Below are positions 1 through 8,337 of a DNA stretch of 51,943 nucleotides, piece after piece. The notes under the pieces were generated by a model that made no database searches, was not told where the DNA came from, and worked only from the letters and a program-made list of their open reading frames with translations. Numbering within the stretch: position 1 is the first letter of the stretch; each line of letters begins with the position of its first letter. Origin of the DNA: Deltaproteobacteria bacterium (GTDB lineage: Bacteria; Desulfobacterota; Binatia; UBA9968; JAJDTQ01). A program made the position numbers and the translations under genes. The DNA is taken from assembly GCA_028818755.1 (NCBI GenBank), contig JAPPNF010000092.1:1-51943 (forward strand), in the 5' to 3' direction.

Positions 1-235
1 ACCCCCGACGACCATAACCAACTGTTTTTGCTATGAAATGTGTCGGACACTACTGAAGTATCATGATAAGTGGAAGTAAACCTGCAAATCTGGTGCGCCG
101 GTGCTATGCTACTCGTTTCTGGCTGGTCAACGTATGCGGGGTAGGGGCGCCCGCTGACGCCCGTGCGTATTCCCCCTGCGAACACTTCATCGCGCCGGCC
201 GGCTTGAGACGAATCGGCAATCAGGAACCAACGCC

Positions 236-2167
236 GTGGGAAGCCAGGACGTACAACGCGACGAGGACGCCGCCGAGCTCCGGTCGTTCATATCGCACCT
301 GCTGCGGGACGTACAGGCGCTGGAGCTCATGCTCGACGACGGCATGATCGAGTCCGGCGTGCACCGCATCGGGGCGGAGCAGGAAGTGTTTCTCGTGGAC
401 GCGGCGCGGCGTCCGGCGATGCTGGCGATGGAGCTGCTGGAGCAGGTGGCGGACGCCCACTACACCACCGAGCTGGGGCTTTTCAACCTGGAGATCAACC
501 TCGACCCGCTGGTGTTCGGCGGCGACTGCCTGAGCCGGCTTGAGGGGCAGCTCGAATCCACGTTGCAGCGGCTGAGGGAGGCGGCGCACCAGCACGGCGC
601 CGAGGTGGTGCTGGTAGGGATCCTGCCGACCCTTCGCAAGTCCGACCTGGCGTTGGCCCACATGGCCCCGCGACCCCGCTATCGAGCGCTCAACGAGGTG
701 CTCACCCAACTCCGCGGCGGCGACTACGAGTTCAGTCTGAAGGGGGCCGACGAGCTGAATATCCGGCACGACTCGGTGATGCTGGAGTCCGGATGCACCA
801 GCTTCCAGGTGCACTACCAGGTGGAGCCGGCGGAGTTCGCCCAGTGCTACAACCTGGCGCAGCTCGTGACCGCCCCGCTGCTGGCGGCGGCCGCCAACTC
901 GCCGCTCCTGTTCGGCCGCCGGCTGTGGCGCGAGACCCGCATCCCGCTGTTCCAGCAGTCCATCGACACGCGCCGGGCGGGCCATCACATGCGCGAGCGC
1001 GCCGCCCGCGTGAGCTTCGGCCAGAAGTGGGTGCGGGAGTCCATCCTCGAGTTGATCCGGGAAGACCTCGCGCGCTTCCGGGTGCTGCTGGGGGCCTCCC
1101 TGGACGAGGACTCACTGGACGTGCTGGCGCGGGGAGGATTGCCGACGCTGCCTGCCCTGCGCACCCACAACGGCACGGTCTACCGTTGGAACCGCGCCTG
1201 TTTCGGCGTCGGCGAAGGCAAGGCGCATATCCGCATCGAGAACCGGGTGCTGCCCTCGGGTCCGACGATCCTGGACGAGGTGGCCAATGCCGCCTTCTTC
1301 CTGGGAATGCTCCGGGGGGGACAGGAGGCGTACGGCGACCTGGCCGCGACCATGCCCTTCCATGACGCCGAGGCCAACTTCCTGGCGGCGGCGCAGCGGG
1401 GGCTGCGCGCGCAGTTCATCTGGGTGGACGGCGCCACCGCGCCCGCGGACGACCTGATCCGGCGCGAGCTGTTGCCGCTGGCATGGCAGGGTCTGCGCGC
1501 CGCCGGCCTCGACTCCGCGGACGTGGACCGCTACCTGGGGGTCATCGAGCAGCGGGTGGCGTCGCGCCAGAACGGCGCCTCCTGGATGCTGCGCTCGCTC
1601 GCGGACATGCAGGGGACGGACACCCAGGATGCGCTCCTGAGCGCGCTCACCGCGGCGACCGTCACTCGGCAATGGGAGGGAACGCCGGTGCACGAATGGC
1701 CTTTGGCGAAAGTCGAGGAGGGCCGCGGCGGCAAGCCCCACGCCCTCCGCATTGAGGAGTTCATGACCACGGACCTCATCACGGTTCACCCGGACGAACC
1801 GATGGACCTGGTGATCAGGCTCATGGACTGGCGCCGCATCCGCCACGTGCCCGTGGAGGACGAGGAAGGGAAGGTGGCGGGCATGATCTCGTGCTTCGAG
1901 GCCCTGCGGCAGTGGGCTCCGGCCGCGCCCGACGCCGGCGGCGAGCCGGTGCCGGTGCGGGAGGTCATGCGGCCCGACCCCGTCACCATCGCGCCGGAGG
2001 CCACGGTCACCGAGGCGGTGGCCCGCATGCGGGAGGCGCAGAGCGACTATCTGCTGGTGGTGAAGGAGGACCGGCTGGTGGGGATCGTCACCGAGAGCGA
2101 CATCCTCCAGCTTACGGCACGGCTGCTGGAGCAGCTTGCCGGGGAGTCCGGGGCGGATGGCGGTTGA
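236..2167 (+). CDS. GCS2-type glutamate-cysteine-ligase-like enzyme fused to a CBS-domain pair
   Basis: 643 aa from a GTG start with AGGA nine bases upstream. Residues about 40-480 look like the carboxylate-amine ligase family GCS2: GAEQEVFLVD near residue 46 (the acidic ATP/Mg motif), LEINLDPLVFGG, and a basic/acidic block around HIRIENRVLPSGPT. The C-terminus carries two CBS repeats, about 507-560 (starting MTTDLITVHPDEP) and 577-632 (VMRPDPVTIAPEATVTEAV). Family knowledge: GCS2 proteins join glutamate to an amine such as cysteine using ATP; CBS pairs bind adenosyl nucleotides and usually gate activity. A cytosolic, nucleotide-regulated peptide ligase of unknown substrate is inferred. It overlaps the next gene by 11 bp, so the two are probably translated together. 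Domain calls are fairly sure; the substrate is not. Confidence 0.8.
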   Translation: MGSQDVQRDEDAAELRSFISHLLRDVQALELMLDDGMIESGVHRIGAEQEVFLVDAARRPAMLAMELLEQVADAHYTTELGLFNLEINLDPLVFGGDCLSRLEGQLESTLQRLREAAHQHGAEVVLVGILPTLRKSDLALAHMAPRPRYRALNEVLTQLRGGDYEFSLKGADELNIRHDSVMLESGCTSFQVHYQVEPAEFAQCYNLAQLVTAPLLAAAANSPLLFGRRLWRETRIPLFQQSIDTRRAGHHMRERAARVSFGQKWVRESILELIREDLARFRVLLGASLDEDSLDVLARGGLPTLPALRTHNGTVYRWNRACFGVGEGKAHIRIENRVLPSGPTILDEVANAAFFLGMLRGGQEAYGDLAATMPFHDAEANFLAAAQRGLRAQFIWVDGATAPADDLIRRELLPLAWQGLRAAGLDSADVDRYLGVIEQRVASRQNGASWMLRSLADMQGTDTQDALLSALTAATVTRQWEGTPVHEWPLAKVEEGRGGKPHALRIEEFMTTDLITVHPDEPMDLVIRLMDWRRIRHVPVEDEEGKVAGMISCFEALRQWAPAAPDAGGEPVPVREVMRPDPVTIAPEATVTEAVARMREAQSDYLLVVKEDRLVGIVTESDILQLTARLLEQLAGESGADGG

Positions 2168-3347
2168 ATCCCCGGCTCCGGACCGCCGTTTTCCGCGGCT
2201 GCTCGGCAGCTACGGCGGCGACTACGACGGGCCGCTCGTGGTCGGCATCGGCGGCATGCACGGCAACGAACCGGCCGGCGTGCGGGCCCTGGAGCGGGTG
2301 CTCGAGGAATTGCGCTCGGCCGGGGTCCCGTTCCGCGGGTCGTTCGTGGGCTTCGCCGGCAACCGGGCGGCGCTTGTCCGGGGATGCCGGTACATCGACG
2401 AGGACTTCAATCGCGCGTGGTCGCACGAACGCGTCACGCGGCTCCGGAACAGCCGTCCGTCCGAGGAGGCGACCTCCGAGGAGATGGAACAGCGCGAGTT
2501 GCTGGAGTTCCTGGACGTGGAGTTGGCGCGGCGCCGGGGGCCGGTGGTCTGTCTCGACCTGCACACCACCTCGGCGGCGGGCACCCCCTTCGTGGTCATC
2601 GGCGATACCCTGCTGAACCGCCGGTTCGGATTCCGCCTGGGCGCTCCGGTGGTGCTCGGGCTGGAGGAGCGGCTGGAGAGCACGATCCTGAACTACCTGG
2701 GAGAAGAGGGACATGTCGCCGTGGGTTTCGAGGGGGGACAGAGCGATTCGCCGGAGGCGGTGGCCATACACATGGCGGCCATCCGGGCGGTGCTGGCGAC
2801 CGCGGGCTGCATCCGTGCCGAAGACCTGCCGCTGCCGGCGGAAGACGACGATACGTCGGCCGCGGAGGCCGATGTCCCGCCGGTGGTGGAGGTCCGCTAC
2901 CATCACGTGATCCGGGAAGGCGATGAGTTCGTCATGCGGCCCGGGTTCAGCAACTTCCAGCCCGTGGAGCGCGGACAGATCCTCGCGCGTGACCGCGGCG
3001 GACCGATCCACGCCGGCGAGACCGGACAGATCCTCATGCCGCTCTACCAGGGACAGGGCACCGACGGCTTCTTCCTGGTCCGGCCGGTGCGGCCGTTCTG
3101 GCTGCGGGTCGCCCGGTGGCTGCGCCGTCTGCGCGTCGAGCGGCTCCTGCCGGCGTTGCCGGGGGTACGAAGATTCCCGGACAAACCCGGCACCCTGGTG
3201 GTCAACCCGCGAATCGCCCGCTGGTTCGTGCTCGAGCTGTTCCACCTGCTGGGCTTCCGCAAGCGGCAATCGCGGGAAGGCAAGCTGATCCTCAGCCGGC
3301 GCTGGCACGAATCCCGGGCCCTCGACGAACTACAGGGTCAGCCTTAG
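2157..3347 (+). CDS. Succinylglutamate desuccinylase/aspartoacylase-family zinc hydrolase
   Basis: 396 aa. The N-terminal GIGGMHGNEPAG supplies the His and Glu zinc ligands of the AstE/aspartoacylase branch of M14-like carboxypeptidases, and CLDLHTTSAAG supplies the second His. An NRAA...CRYIDEDFNRAW stretch matches the arginine/substrate-binding region. No signal peptide, so cytosolic. The ATG at 2157 has GGGGAG about 11 bases upstream and overlaps the stop of the preceding ligase gene; an in-frame TTG at 2136 would add seven residues and is less likely. Coupling to a peptide ligase suggests one enzyme makes and the other cleaves, or trims, the same N-acyl or gamma-glutamyl type compound (inference). 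Confidence 0.82.
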   Translation: MAVESPAPDRRFPRLLGSYGGDYDGPLVVGIGGMHGNEPAGVRALERVLEELRSAGVPFRGSFVGFAGNRAALVRGCRYIDEDFNRAWSHERVTRLRNSRPSEEATSEEMEQRELLEFLDVELARRRGPVVCLDLHTTSAAGTPFVVIGDTLLNRRFGFRLGAPVVLGLEERLESTILNYLGEEGHVAVGFEGGQSDSPEAVAIHMAAIRAVLATAGCIRAEDLPLPAEDDDTSAAEADVPPVVEVRYHHVIREGDEFVMRPGFSNFQPVERGQILARDRGGPIHAGETGQILMPLYQGQGTDGFFLVRPVRPFWLRVARWLRRLRVERLLPALPGVRRFPDKPGTLVVNPRIARWFVLELFHLLGFRKRQSREGKLILSRRWHESRALDELQGQP

Positions 3348-3350
3348 TTG

Positions 3351-3391
3351 CCTGTCCACACGAATCGATTGTGAGATTCGTGTGTGACAGG
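3351..3391. repeat. 16-bp-stem inverted repeat after the aspartoacylase-like gene
   Basis: Left arm 3351-3366 (CCTGTCCACACGAATC) pairs with 3375-3391 with a single one-base bulge around an 8-nt loop. It starts three bases after the stop codon, so it could end transcription, but no T-run follows. Its outer end (CCTGTC...GACAGG) resembles the end of the longer element at 27149-27313. Confidence 0.6.
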
Positions 3392-3537
3392 CCCCTGGCG
3401 CACCTATCCGTCCGAACCGTGTAGACGCCATACGCGATCGGACAGCCCGTCGGAGTCCGCGTATCCTGTTTCTTTTTCGCAACAAGGCCCTAAAGAAGCG
3501 ACGATATCGCGCGATGAGAAATGCAGGGAGGATTTCC

Positions 3538-5058
3538 ATGAGAAGAACGTCAAGGCGCCTCGCGTTGACTTGGGCCGCGGTGGCGCTGGCCGTGGTCGTA
3601 TTGACCGGAAGCCCGGGCTTCGCCAAGCCTGTGGAGCTTACCATCGTTCACTTCAACGACCTGGACCGCATGGGCGAAAGCCGCGGGCAGGGCGGCGTCG
3701 CGCGCCTGGCCGCGGTGGTCCGGTCCGAGCGGGCGCGCCGCGCCAACGTGCTGGTGACCTTCGCCGGCGACGCCATCTCGCCCTCGCTGATGTCCGCCAT
3801 CGACAAGGGCGCACACATGATCGAACTGCTCAACCAGGTCGGGCTCACCGCCATGGCCATCGGCAACCACGAGTACGATTTCGGTCCGGAGGTGGCCCGG
3901 CAGCGCTTCTCCGAAGCGGCCTTTCCCGTCCTGGGTGCAAACAACATCGACCCGGACGGCAAGATCATCGAAGGCGCGCGAGCGTCCATCATGGTGGAGG
4001 TCGGGCGGTTCAAGGTGGGGATCTTCGGCCTGACCACCGTGGGCACCGCGGTGAAGTCACTTCCCGGCAACATCACCTTCGCCCCGGTCGTGGAAACGGC
4101 CGCCGCTCAGGCCAAGAGGCTGCGGGCGGCCGGCGCGAACCTGGTGGTGGCGCTGGCCCACACCGACATCGCCGAGGACGAGGCGCTGCTCCGGCAGGAA
4201 GCCGTGGACCTGCTCCTCAGCGGTGACGACCACCGGCTGCGTCTGGACTACGACGGCCGCATGCTGTTCGCCGAATCCGGTCAACAGGCGGACTGGGTCA
4301 CGGTCATCGACCTCACCCTCGACGAGGTGGAATCCAGGGGCAGGAAGCGGTTCGTCTGGAGCCCGGCCTTCCGCGCCGTCCATACCGGCCGCGTAACCCC
4401 CGACCCCGAGCTCGCCGCGTCGGTCCGGGCCTATCAGACCCGGTTGTCGCGGGCCCTCGACATCGAGATCGGCACCACCGAAACGGAGCTCGACAGCCGC
4501 CGGGCCATGGTGCGGACGCGGGAGACGGCCGTCGGCAACCTGGTGGCGGACGCCATGCGCCTGGCCGTGGGGGCCGACGTCGCGTTGACCAACGGCGGCG
4601 GGATCCGCGCCGACCGGGTTTATCCGCCCGGCACGACCCTCACTCGCCGGGACGTGCTGAGCGAGCTGCCGTTCGGCAACAAGACCGTGCTGCTGGAGTT
4701 GTCCGGCGCCGAGTTGCGCACGGCGCTCGAGAACGGTTTCAGCGGAATCGAGAAGACCGCGGGACGGTTTCCCCAGGTCTCCGGGATCGAGGTGGTCTAC
4801 GATCCCCGCCGGCCCGCGGGCAAGCGGGTGATCGAGGTCCGTCGCGGCGGCGTGCCTCTGGACCCCAACGCGAAATATACCGTTGCCACCAACGACTTCA
4901 TGGCCCGGGGTGGCGACGGCTACCGGGTCCTCGCAAGCCGGAGGCGGCTCATCGACGCCCGGGCCGGTAAGTTGATGGCGACCCAGGTGATCGACTACAT
5001 CACTGCCCGGAGAGTCGTCGCGCCCCGTGTGGAGGGGCGGTTGCGCACGCTTGAATGA
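3538..5058 (+). CDS. Exported 5'-nucleotidase / cyclic phosphodiesterase family protein
   Basis: 506 aa. ATG at 3538 follows GGGAGGA by a few bases; an upstream in-frame ATG at 3514 lacks such a site. A signal peptide is clear: RRTSRR, then a hydrophobic run ending at GFAKP. The N-terminal metallophosphoesterase domain shows VHFNDLDRMG, FAGDAISPS, GNHEYDFG and ALAHTDIAED; the C-terminal 5'-nucleotidase domain shows NGGGIRAD and ATNDFMARGGDGY. Family members dephosphorylate nucleotides or cleave UDP-sugars in the periplasm using two metals. Oddity: the first metal motif is normally ND-x-H but here reads NDLD, and the last histidine motif reads SGDDH rather than GHxH, so metal binding or specificity may differ. 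It stands alone, with the lytic transglycosylase next. Confidence 0.85.
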   Translation: MRRTSRRLALTWAAVALAVVVLTGSPGFAKPVELTIVHFNDLDRMGESRGQGGVARLAAVVRSERARRANVLVTFAGDAISPSLMSAIDKGAHMIELLNQVGLTAMAIGNHEYDFGPEVARQRFSEAAFPVLGANNIDPDGKIIEGARASIMVEVGRFKVGIFGLTTVGTAVKSLPGNITFAPVVETAAAQAKRLRAAGANLVVALAHTDIAEDEALLRQEAVDLLLSGDDHRLRLDYDGRMLFAESGQQADWVTVIDLTLDEVESRGRKRFVWSPAFRAVHTGRVTPDPELAASVRAYQTRLSRALDIEIGTTETELDSRRAMVRTRETAVGNLVADAMRLAVGADVALTNGGGIRADRVYPPGTTLTRRDVLSELPFGNKTVLLELSGAELRTALENGFSGIEKTAGRFPQVSGIEVVYDPRRPAGKRVIEVRRGGVPLDPNAKYTVATNDFMARGGDGYRVLASRRRLIDARAGKLMATQVIDYITARRVVAPRVEGRLRTLE

Positions 5059-5216
5059 GAGCGACCCGTCCTCGCATTTCCTGGATCGAAACGATGTTTC
5101 CCCGTAGAAAGACTTTCCCCGCGGCACCCTTGCAACGTGAGGACAAATGGAGTAGTTAGGGCGGTTGCTCTGGATTGAGCACTGGAAAACGCGGTGGAAA
5201 CGGTCATTTCGGTACG

Positions 5217-7064
5217 ATGAGGCACGCGGTAACAGTCACGGCGGTTTCGGCTCTGCTGCTCGGCATGAGCAGTTGGCTCGTGACCGGGTCCGCGACCGCG
5301 GAGATGTCAGCGGCACTCAAGACGGCGTCATTGCGCGCGTCTGATGCGGTGGAGCGCCGTACGGCCCATCTTCCGAGGCTGCTGTCCAGGCATGACGCCG
5401 CCCTGTACCGAAGGATCTTCGCCCTCCAGAAGGACGGGCACTGGAACGAGGCCGATGCTTTTATCAAGTGGATCCGGGATACGCTGCTGATGGGTCACGT
5501 CCGGTTCCAGCGCTTGATGCACCCCACCCTCTACCGTTCATCCTACGGCGAGCTGTGGACCTGGATGAACGCGTACGCGGACCATCCCGGCGCCCGGCGA
5601 GTCCACCGCCTGGCGAAGAAGCGGCAACCCGAGGGCTGGAAGTCGCCGAAAAAGCCCGCCCGGGCCGTGCTGGTATCCGAGCTCAAGTCCGACCCGGTAC
5701 CCGTGACGTTGCGGAGCGCCAATGGCCGCCGCCGGAACGGAGCGGAGGCCGAGGTCCGTTCCCGCGCGCACCGGCCGGTGATCCGCCAGGTTCACGGGAA
5801 GATCCGGAAGTTGGTGTCCGGCGGCTACGTGACGAAGGCCCTCCGTTTTCTGGAGCAGCCGCACCATGTCCGTGTCCTGGATGCCGTGAGCTTCGACGAG
5901 AACCTGGCCTGGATCGCCAGAGGGTACTACTTTTGGGATCGGGACCAGCAGGCGCTGGAAGTTGCAAGACGGGCGATCAGGCGGTCGGGTGCCCAGGTGC
6001 CGCTGGCGTACTGGTGGGGCGGCTTGGCGGCTTGGCGGCTGGGGCACAATCGCGATGCCGCGGAGCTCTTCCGGGCGTTGGCGGAGTCGAGGTCGGTGAC
6101 CCCGTGGCTGGTATCGGCCGGCGGCTACTGGGCCAGCCGCGCCTACCGGGAGGCCGGAGAGGCTGGGCGCGTGGCCCCCATGCTGCGGGCCGCGGCGCGG
6201 CATCCGCGGACCTTCTACGGGCTGCTGGCCATCACCGCCCTTGGCGAGCGGCCGCCGCTCGATTTCGGAATGCGCGAGCTCAGTGCCGAGGATCTCGACG
6301 ACTTGCTCGGAATGCGGCCCGTGCGCCGCGCCCTCGCCCTGATTCAGGTCGGGGAGCATGTGCGGGCGGGCACCGAGTTGCGGCGGTTCGCCCACCGCAT
6401 GTCACCCCAATTGGCGCTCGTGATCCTGGCCCTGGCGTCCGAATCGGGCTTGGCCGACCTGTCGTACCGTGCCGCCGAGAGTCTTCTGCAACGCACAGGC
6501 GTTCCGGTGGACGCGGCGCTCTATCCCCTGCCGGTGTGGGAGCCGGACGGCGGTTACACCCTCGATCGTGCCTTCCTGTTCGCCGTCATGCGGCAGGAGT
6601 CCAACTTCCGCGCCGGCGCCCGCAGCTCCCGCGGGGCCAGGGGCCTGATGCAGCTCATGCCGCGGACGGCGGGCGTCATGGCCGGCCGGAAGTACCGCGG
6701 GGCACAGCGCCGGGAACTGCTGGAACCGGTGCTCAACGTCACCCTGGGAGAGAAGTACCTCCGCTACCTGCTTTCGCGGGACGAGGTCGACGGCAACCTG
6801 TTCTACGCGCTGGCGGCCTACAACGGTGGTCCGGCCAAGCTGCGGGAGTGGAAGCGCAGGGTCGACTACCGGAACGATCCGCTGTTGTTCATCGAAAGCA
6901 TCCCCAGCCGGGAAACCCGCATCTTCATCGAACGGGTGCTGACCAACATGTGGATCTACCGGATCCGGTTCGGGCAGGCGACCCGCTCCCTCGACACCAT
7001 CCTGTCCGGGGGCTGGCCCACCTATATCCCGCTGGACCGCAGGCGGGCGGGCGCTCGATCCTGA
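5217..7064 (+). CDS. Soluble lytic murein transglycosylase (SLT family)
   Basis: 615 aa from ATG 5217; an in-frame TTG at 5175 would precede the signal peptide by 14 residues and is rejected. The N-terminus (MRHAVTVTAVSALLLGMSS...) is a signal peptide. The middle is helical, as in the Slt70 superhelical domain, with TPR-like stretches. The C-terminal SLT domain shows FAVMRQESNFRAGARS with the catalytic Glu in RQES, GLMQLMPRTAG, and ALAAYNGGPAKLREW, all hallmark motifs. It should cleave the MurNAc-GlcNAc bond of peptidoglycan in the periplasm, forming 1,6-anhydromuramyl products. About 158 bp separate it from the nucleotidase and 179 bp from tctC, so it is probably monocistronic. Confidence 0.9.
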   Translation: MRHAVTVTAVSALLLGMSSWLVTGSATAEMSAALKTASLRASDAVERRTAHLPRLLSRHDAALYRRIFALQKDGHWNEADAFIKWIRDTLLMGHVRFQRLMHPTLYRSSYGELWTWMNAYADHPGARRVHRLAKKRQPEGWKSPKKPARAVLVSELKSDPVPVTLRSANGRRRNGAEAEVRSRAHRPVIRQVHGKIRKLVSGGYVTKALRFLEQPHHVRVLDAVSFDENLAWIARGYYFWDRDQQALEVARRAIRRSGAQVPLAYWWGGLAAWRLGHNRDAAELFRALAESRSVTPWLVSAGGYWASRAYREAGEAGRVAPMLRAAARHPRTFYGLLAITALGERPPLDFGMRELSAEDLDDLLGMRPVRRALALIQVGEHVRAGTELRRFAHRMSPQLALVILALASESGLADLSYRAAESLLQRTGVPVDAALYPLPVWEPDGGYTLDRAFLFAVMRQESNFRAGARSSRGARGLMQLMPRTAGVMAGRKYRGAQRRELLEPVLNVTLGEKYLRYLLSRDEVDGNLFYALAAYNGGPAKLREWKRRVDYRNDPLLFIESIPSRETRIFIERVLTNMWIYRIRFGQATRSLDTILSGGWPTYIPLDRRRAGARS

Positions 7065-7243
7065 TCTGAAAGAGCTACCTTCCCCTTTTCCAGCGTCTTC
7101 AGACGGCGCTGCCCATCGACTCCAAAGCACGCGACGGCGTCAACCGCGTTGGCCAGGCGCGAGTGAGCCTGCGCTTGCAGTTCGCCGGAGGGTGCGATAG
7201 TGCTGTGCTCATCTCAACCGGTACGATCACACAGGAGGTTTCG

Positions 7244-8287
7244 ATGAAGACACACCTGCGCCCTGCAATGTTCTCGTGTTTCGTTGCCGTCGCCGCACTG
7301 ATCCTTACCGGCTCCCTCGCGGGAGCGGCGGACTATTACGCCGGCAAGACCATCACCATCGTTTGTCCCTACTCTACCGGCGGCACCTACGACCGCATGT
7401 CGCGGCTGGCGGCGAAGTTTCTGCCCAGACACATACCCGGCAACCCGGCCGCCATCGTGAACAACAAACCGGGCGCCGGCGGAGTCATCGGGTTGAGGTC
7501 GGTCTACAAGGCCAAGCCCGACGGCCTGTCGCTGATCCATTTCACCAGCCCCATGGTGGTGCGGAGCCTCACCGGCGGCATCAAGGACATCGACTTCAAG
7601 AAGCTCACCTGGCTCGGCAGCGTGGGCGGGGCCCACTACATCTTCGCCCTTCGCAGCGATCGGCCCGAGCGCGCCATCAAGGACTTCCAGACCACCAAGA
7701 AGCCCATCCGCGTCGGCGCCTCGGGACCGAGCTCGCTGCTGACCCAGGCGCCCAAGTTCCTGCAGCGGGCGGGCAAGTTCAACATCCGGCTGGTACCGGG
7801 CTACAAGGGCTACAACCCCATGGCGCTGGCCATGAAGCAGAACGAGGTGGACGGCGTGTCCACGGCGGGGTCCGCGGTGAGGGTCAATACGGCGACCCGC
7901 GAGATGCACAAGGACGGCACCATCAAGCTGGTGCTGTCCATGGGCGGCGCGCCGCCTCCGGACTCCCTCAAGGCGGAAGTCGCGGCGCTCCCGAAATTCG
8001 TCGACGCCATCGCCGACCCCAAGGACCGTGACGCCTGGGTGGCGTTCTCGGGCCTCCTGAGCGCCAGCCGCCCGTTCGCGACCACGCCGGGGCTGCCGGC
8101 GGAGCCGGCCGCCATCCTCAAGAAGGCCATGGCGGACATGATGGCCGATCCCGAATTCCGCAAGACCGCCACCGACCAGGGGTTCGTGCTGAACACGTTG
8201 AACGCCGCGGAGGCGGAGAAGCTGATCCTCTCGGTCTTCAACCTCCCCGCGGACATACAGGACCGGTTGAAGGTCCTGCTGAAATAG
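7244..8287 (+). CDS. tctC: Tripartite tricarboxylate transporter substrate-binding protein (TctC/Bug family)
   Basis: 347 aa; ATG 7244 with AGGAGG at 7233-7238. A signal peptide ends near SLAGAADYY. The first mature segment, GKTITIVCPYSTGGTYDRMSR, and NNKPGAGGVIGLRSVYKAKPDG are typical Bug-family motifs. The protein binds a carboxylated solute in the periplasm and presents it to the TctA/TctB membrane complex, whose genes follow. A 9-bp-stem hairpin lies between this gene and tctA and may set their expression ratio. The substrate cannot be read from the sequence. Confidence 0.9.
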   Translation: MKTHLRPAMFSCFVAVAALILTGSLAGAADYYAGKTITIVCPYSTGGTYDRMSRLAAKFLPRHIPGNPAAIVNNKPGAGGVIGLRSVYKAKPDGLSLIHFTSPMVVRSLTGGIKDIDFKKLTWLGSVGGAHYIFALRSDRPERAIKDFQTTKKPIRVGASGPSSLLTQAPKFLQRAGKFNIRLVPGYKGYNPMALAMKQNEVDGVSTAGSAVRVNTATREMHKDGTIKLVLSMGGAPPPDSLKAEVAALPKFVDAIADPKDRDAWVAFSGLLSASRPFATTPGLPAEPAAILKKAMADMMADPEFRKTATDQGFVLNTLNAAEAEKLILSVFNLPADIQDRLKVLLK

Positions 8288-8301
8288 TCCCGTTGAAATG
8301 A

Positions 8302-8328
8302 GTGTCCCGCGTCGGTGGCGCGGGACAC
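8302..8328. repeat. Perfect 9-bp inverted repeat between tctC and tctA
   Basis: GTGTCCCGC (8302-8310) and GCGGGACAC (8320-8328) flank a 9-nt loop. It begins 14 bases after the tctC stop and ends nine bases before the tctA ATG. It could stabilise the tctC transcript or attenuate read-through; the same GTGTCCCG core recurs at 15454-15505. Confidence 0.7.
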
Positions 8329-8337
8329 TTCCGCGAA

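Noticed and set aside
63-347. 94-aa ORF at the window start
   Set aside because: Arg/Thr/Ser-rich, overlaps the supported GCS2 gene in another frame, no ribosome site.
221-988. Long reverse-strand ORF opposite the GCS2-CBS gene
   Set aside because: Antisense shadow of a GC-rich gene; residue make-up (His, Arg, Gln rich) and no family match. Similar shadows at 2112-3308, 4057-5127, 21791-23983 and 25808-27370 were dropped for the same reason.
8302-8337. GTG at 8302 as the tctA start
   Set aside because: It would put a hairpin inside the coding sequence and adds residues (SRVGGAGHFRE) not seen in TctA N-termini; ATG 8338 fits better.
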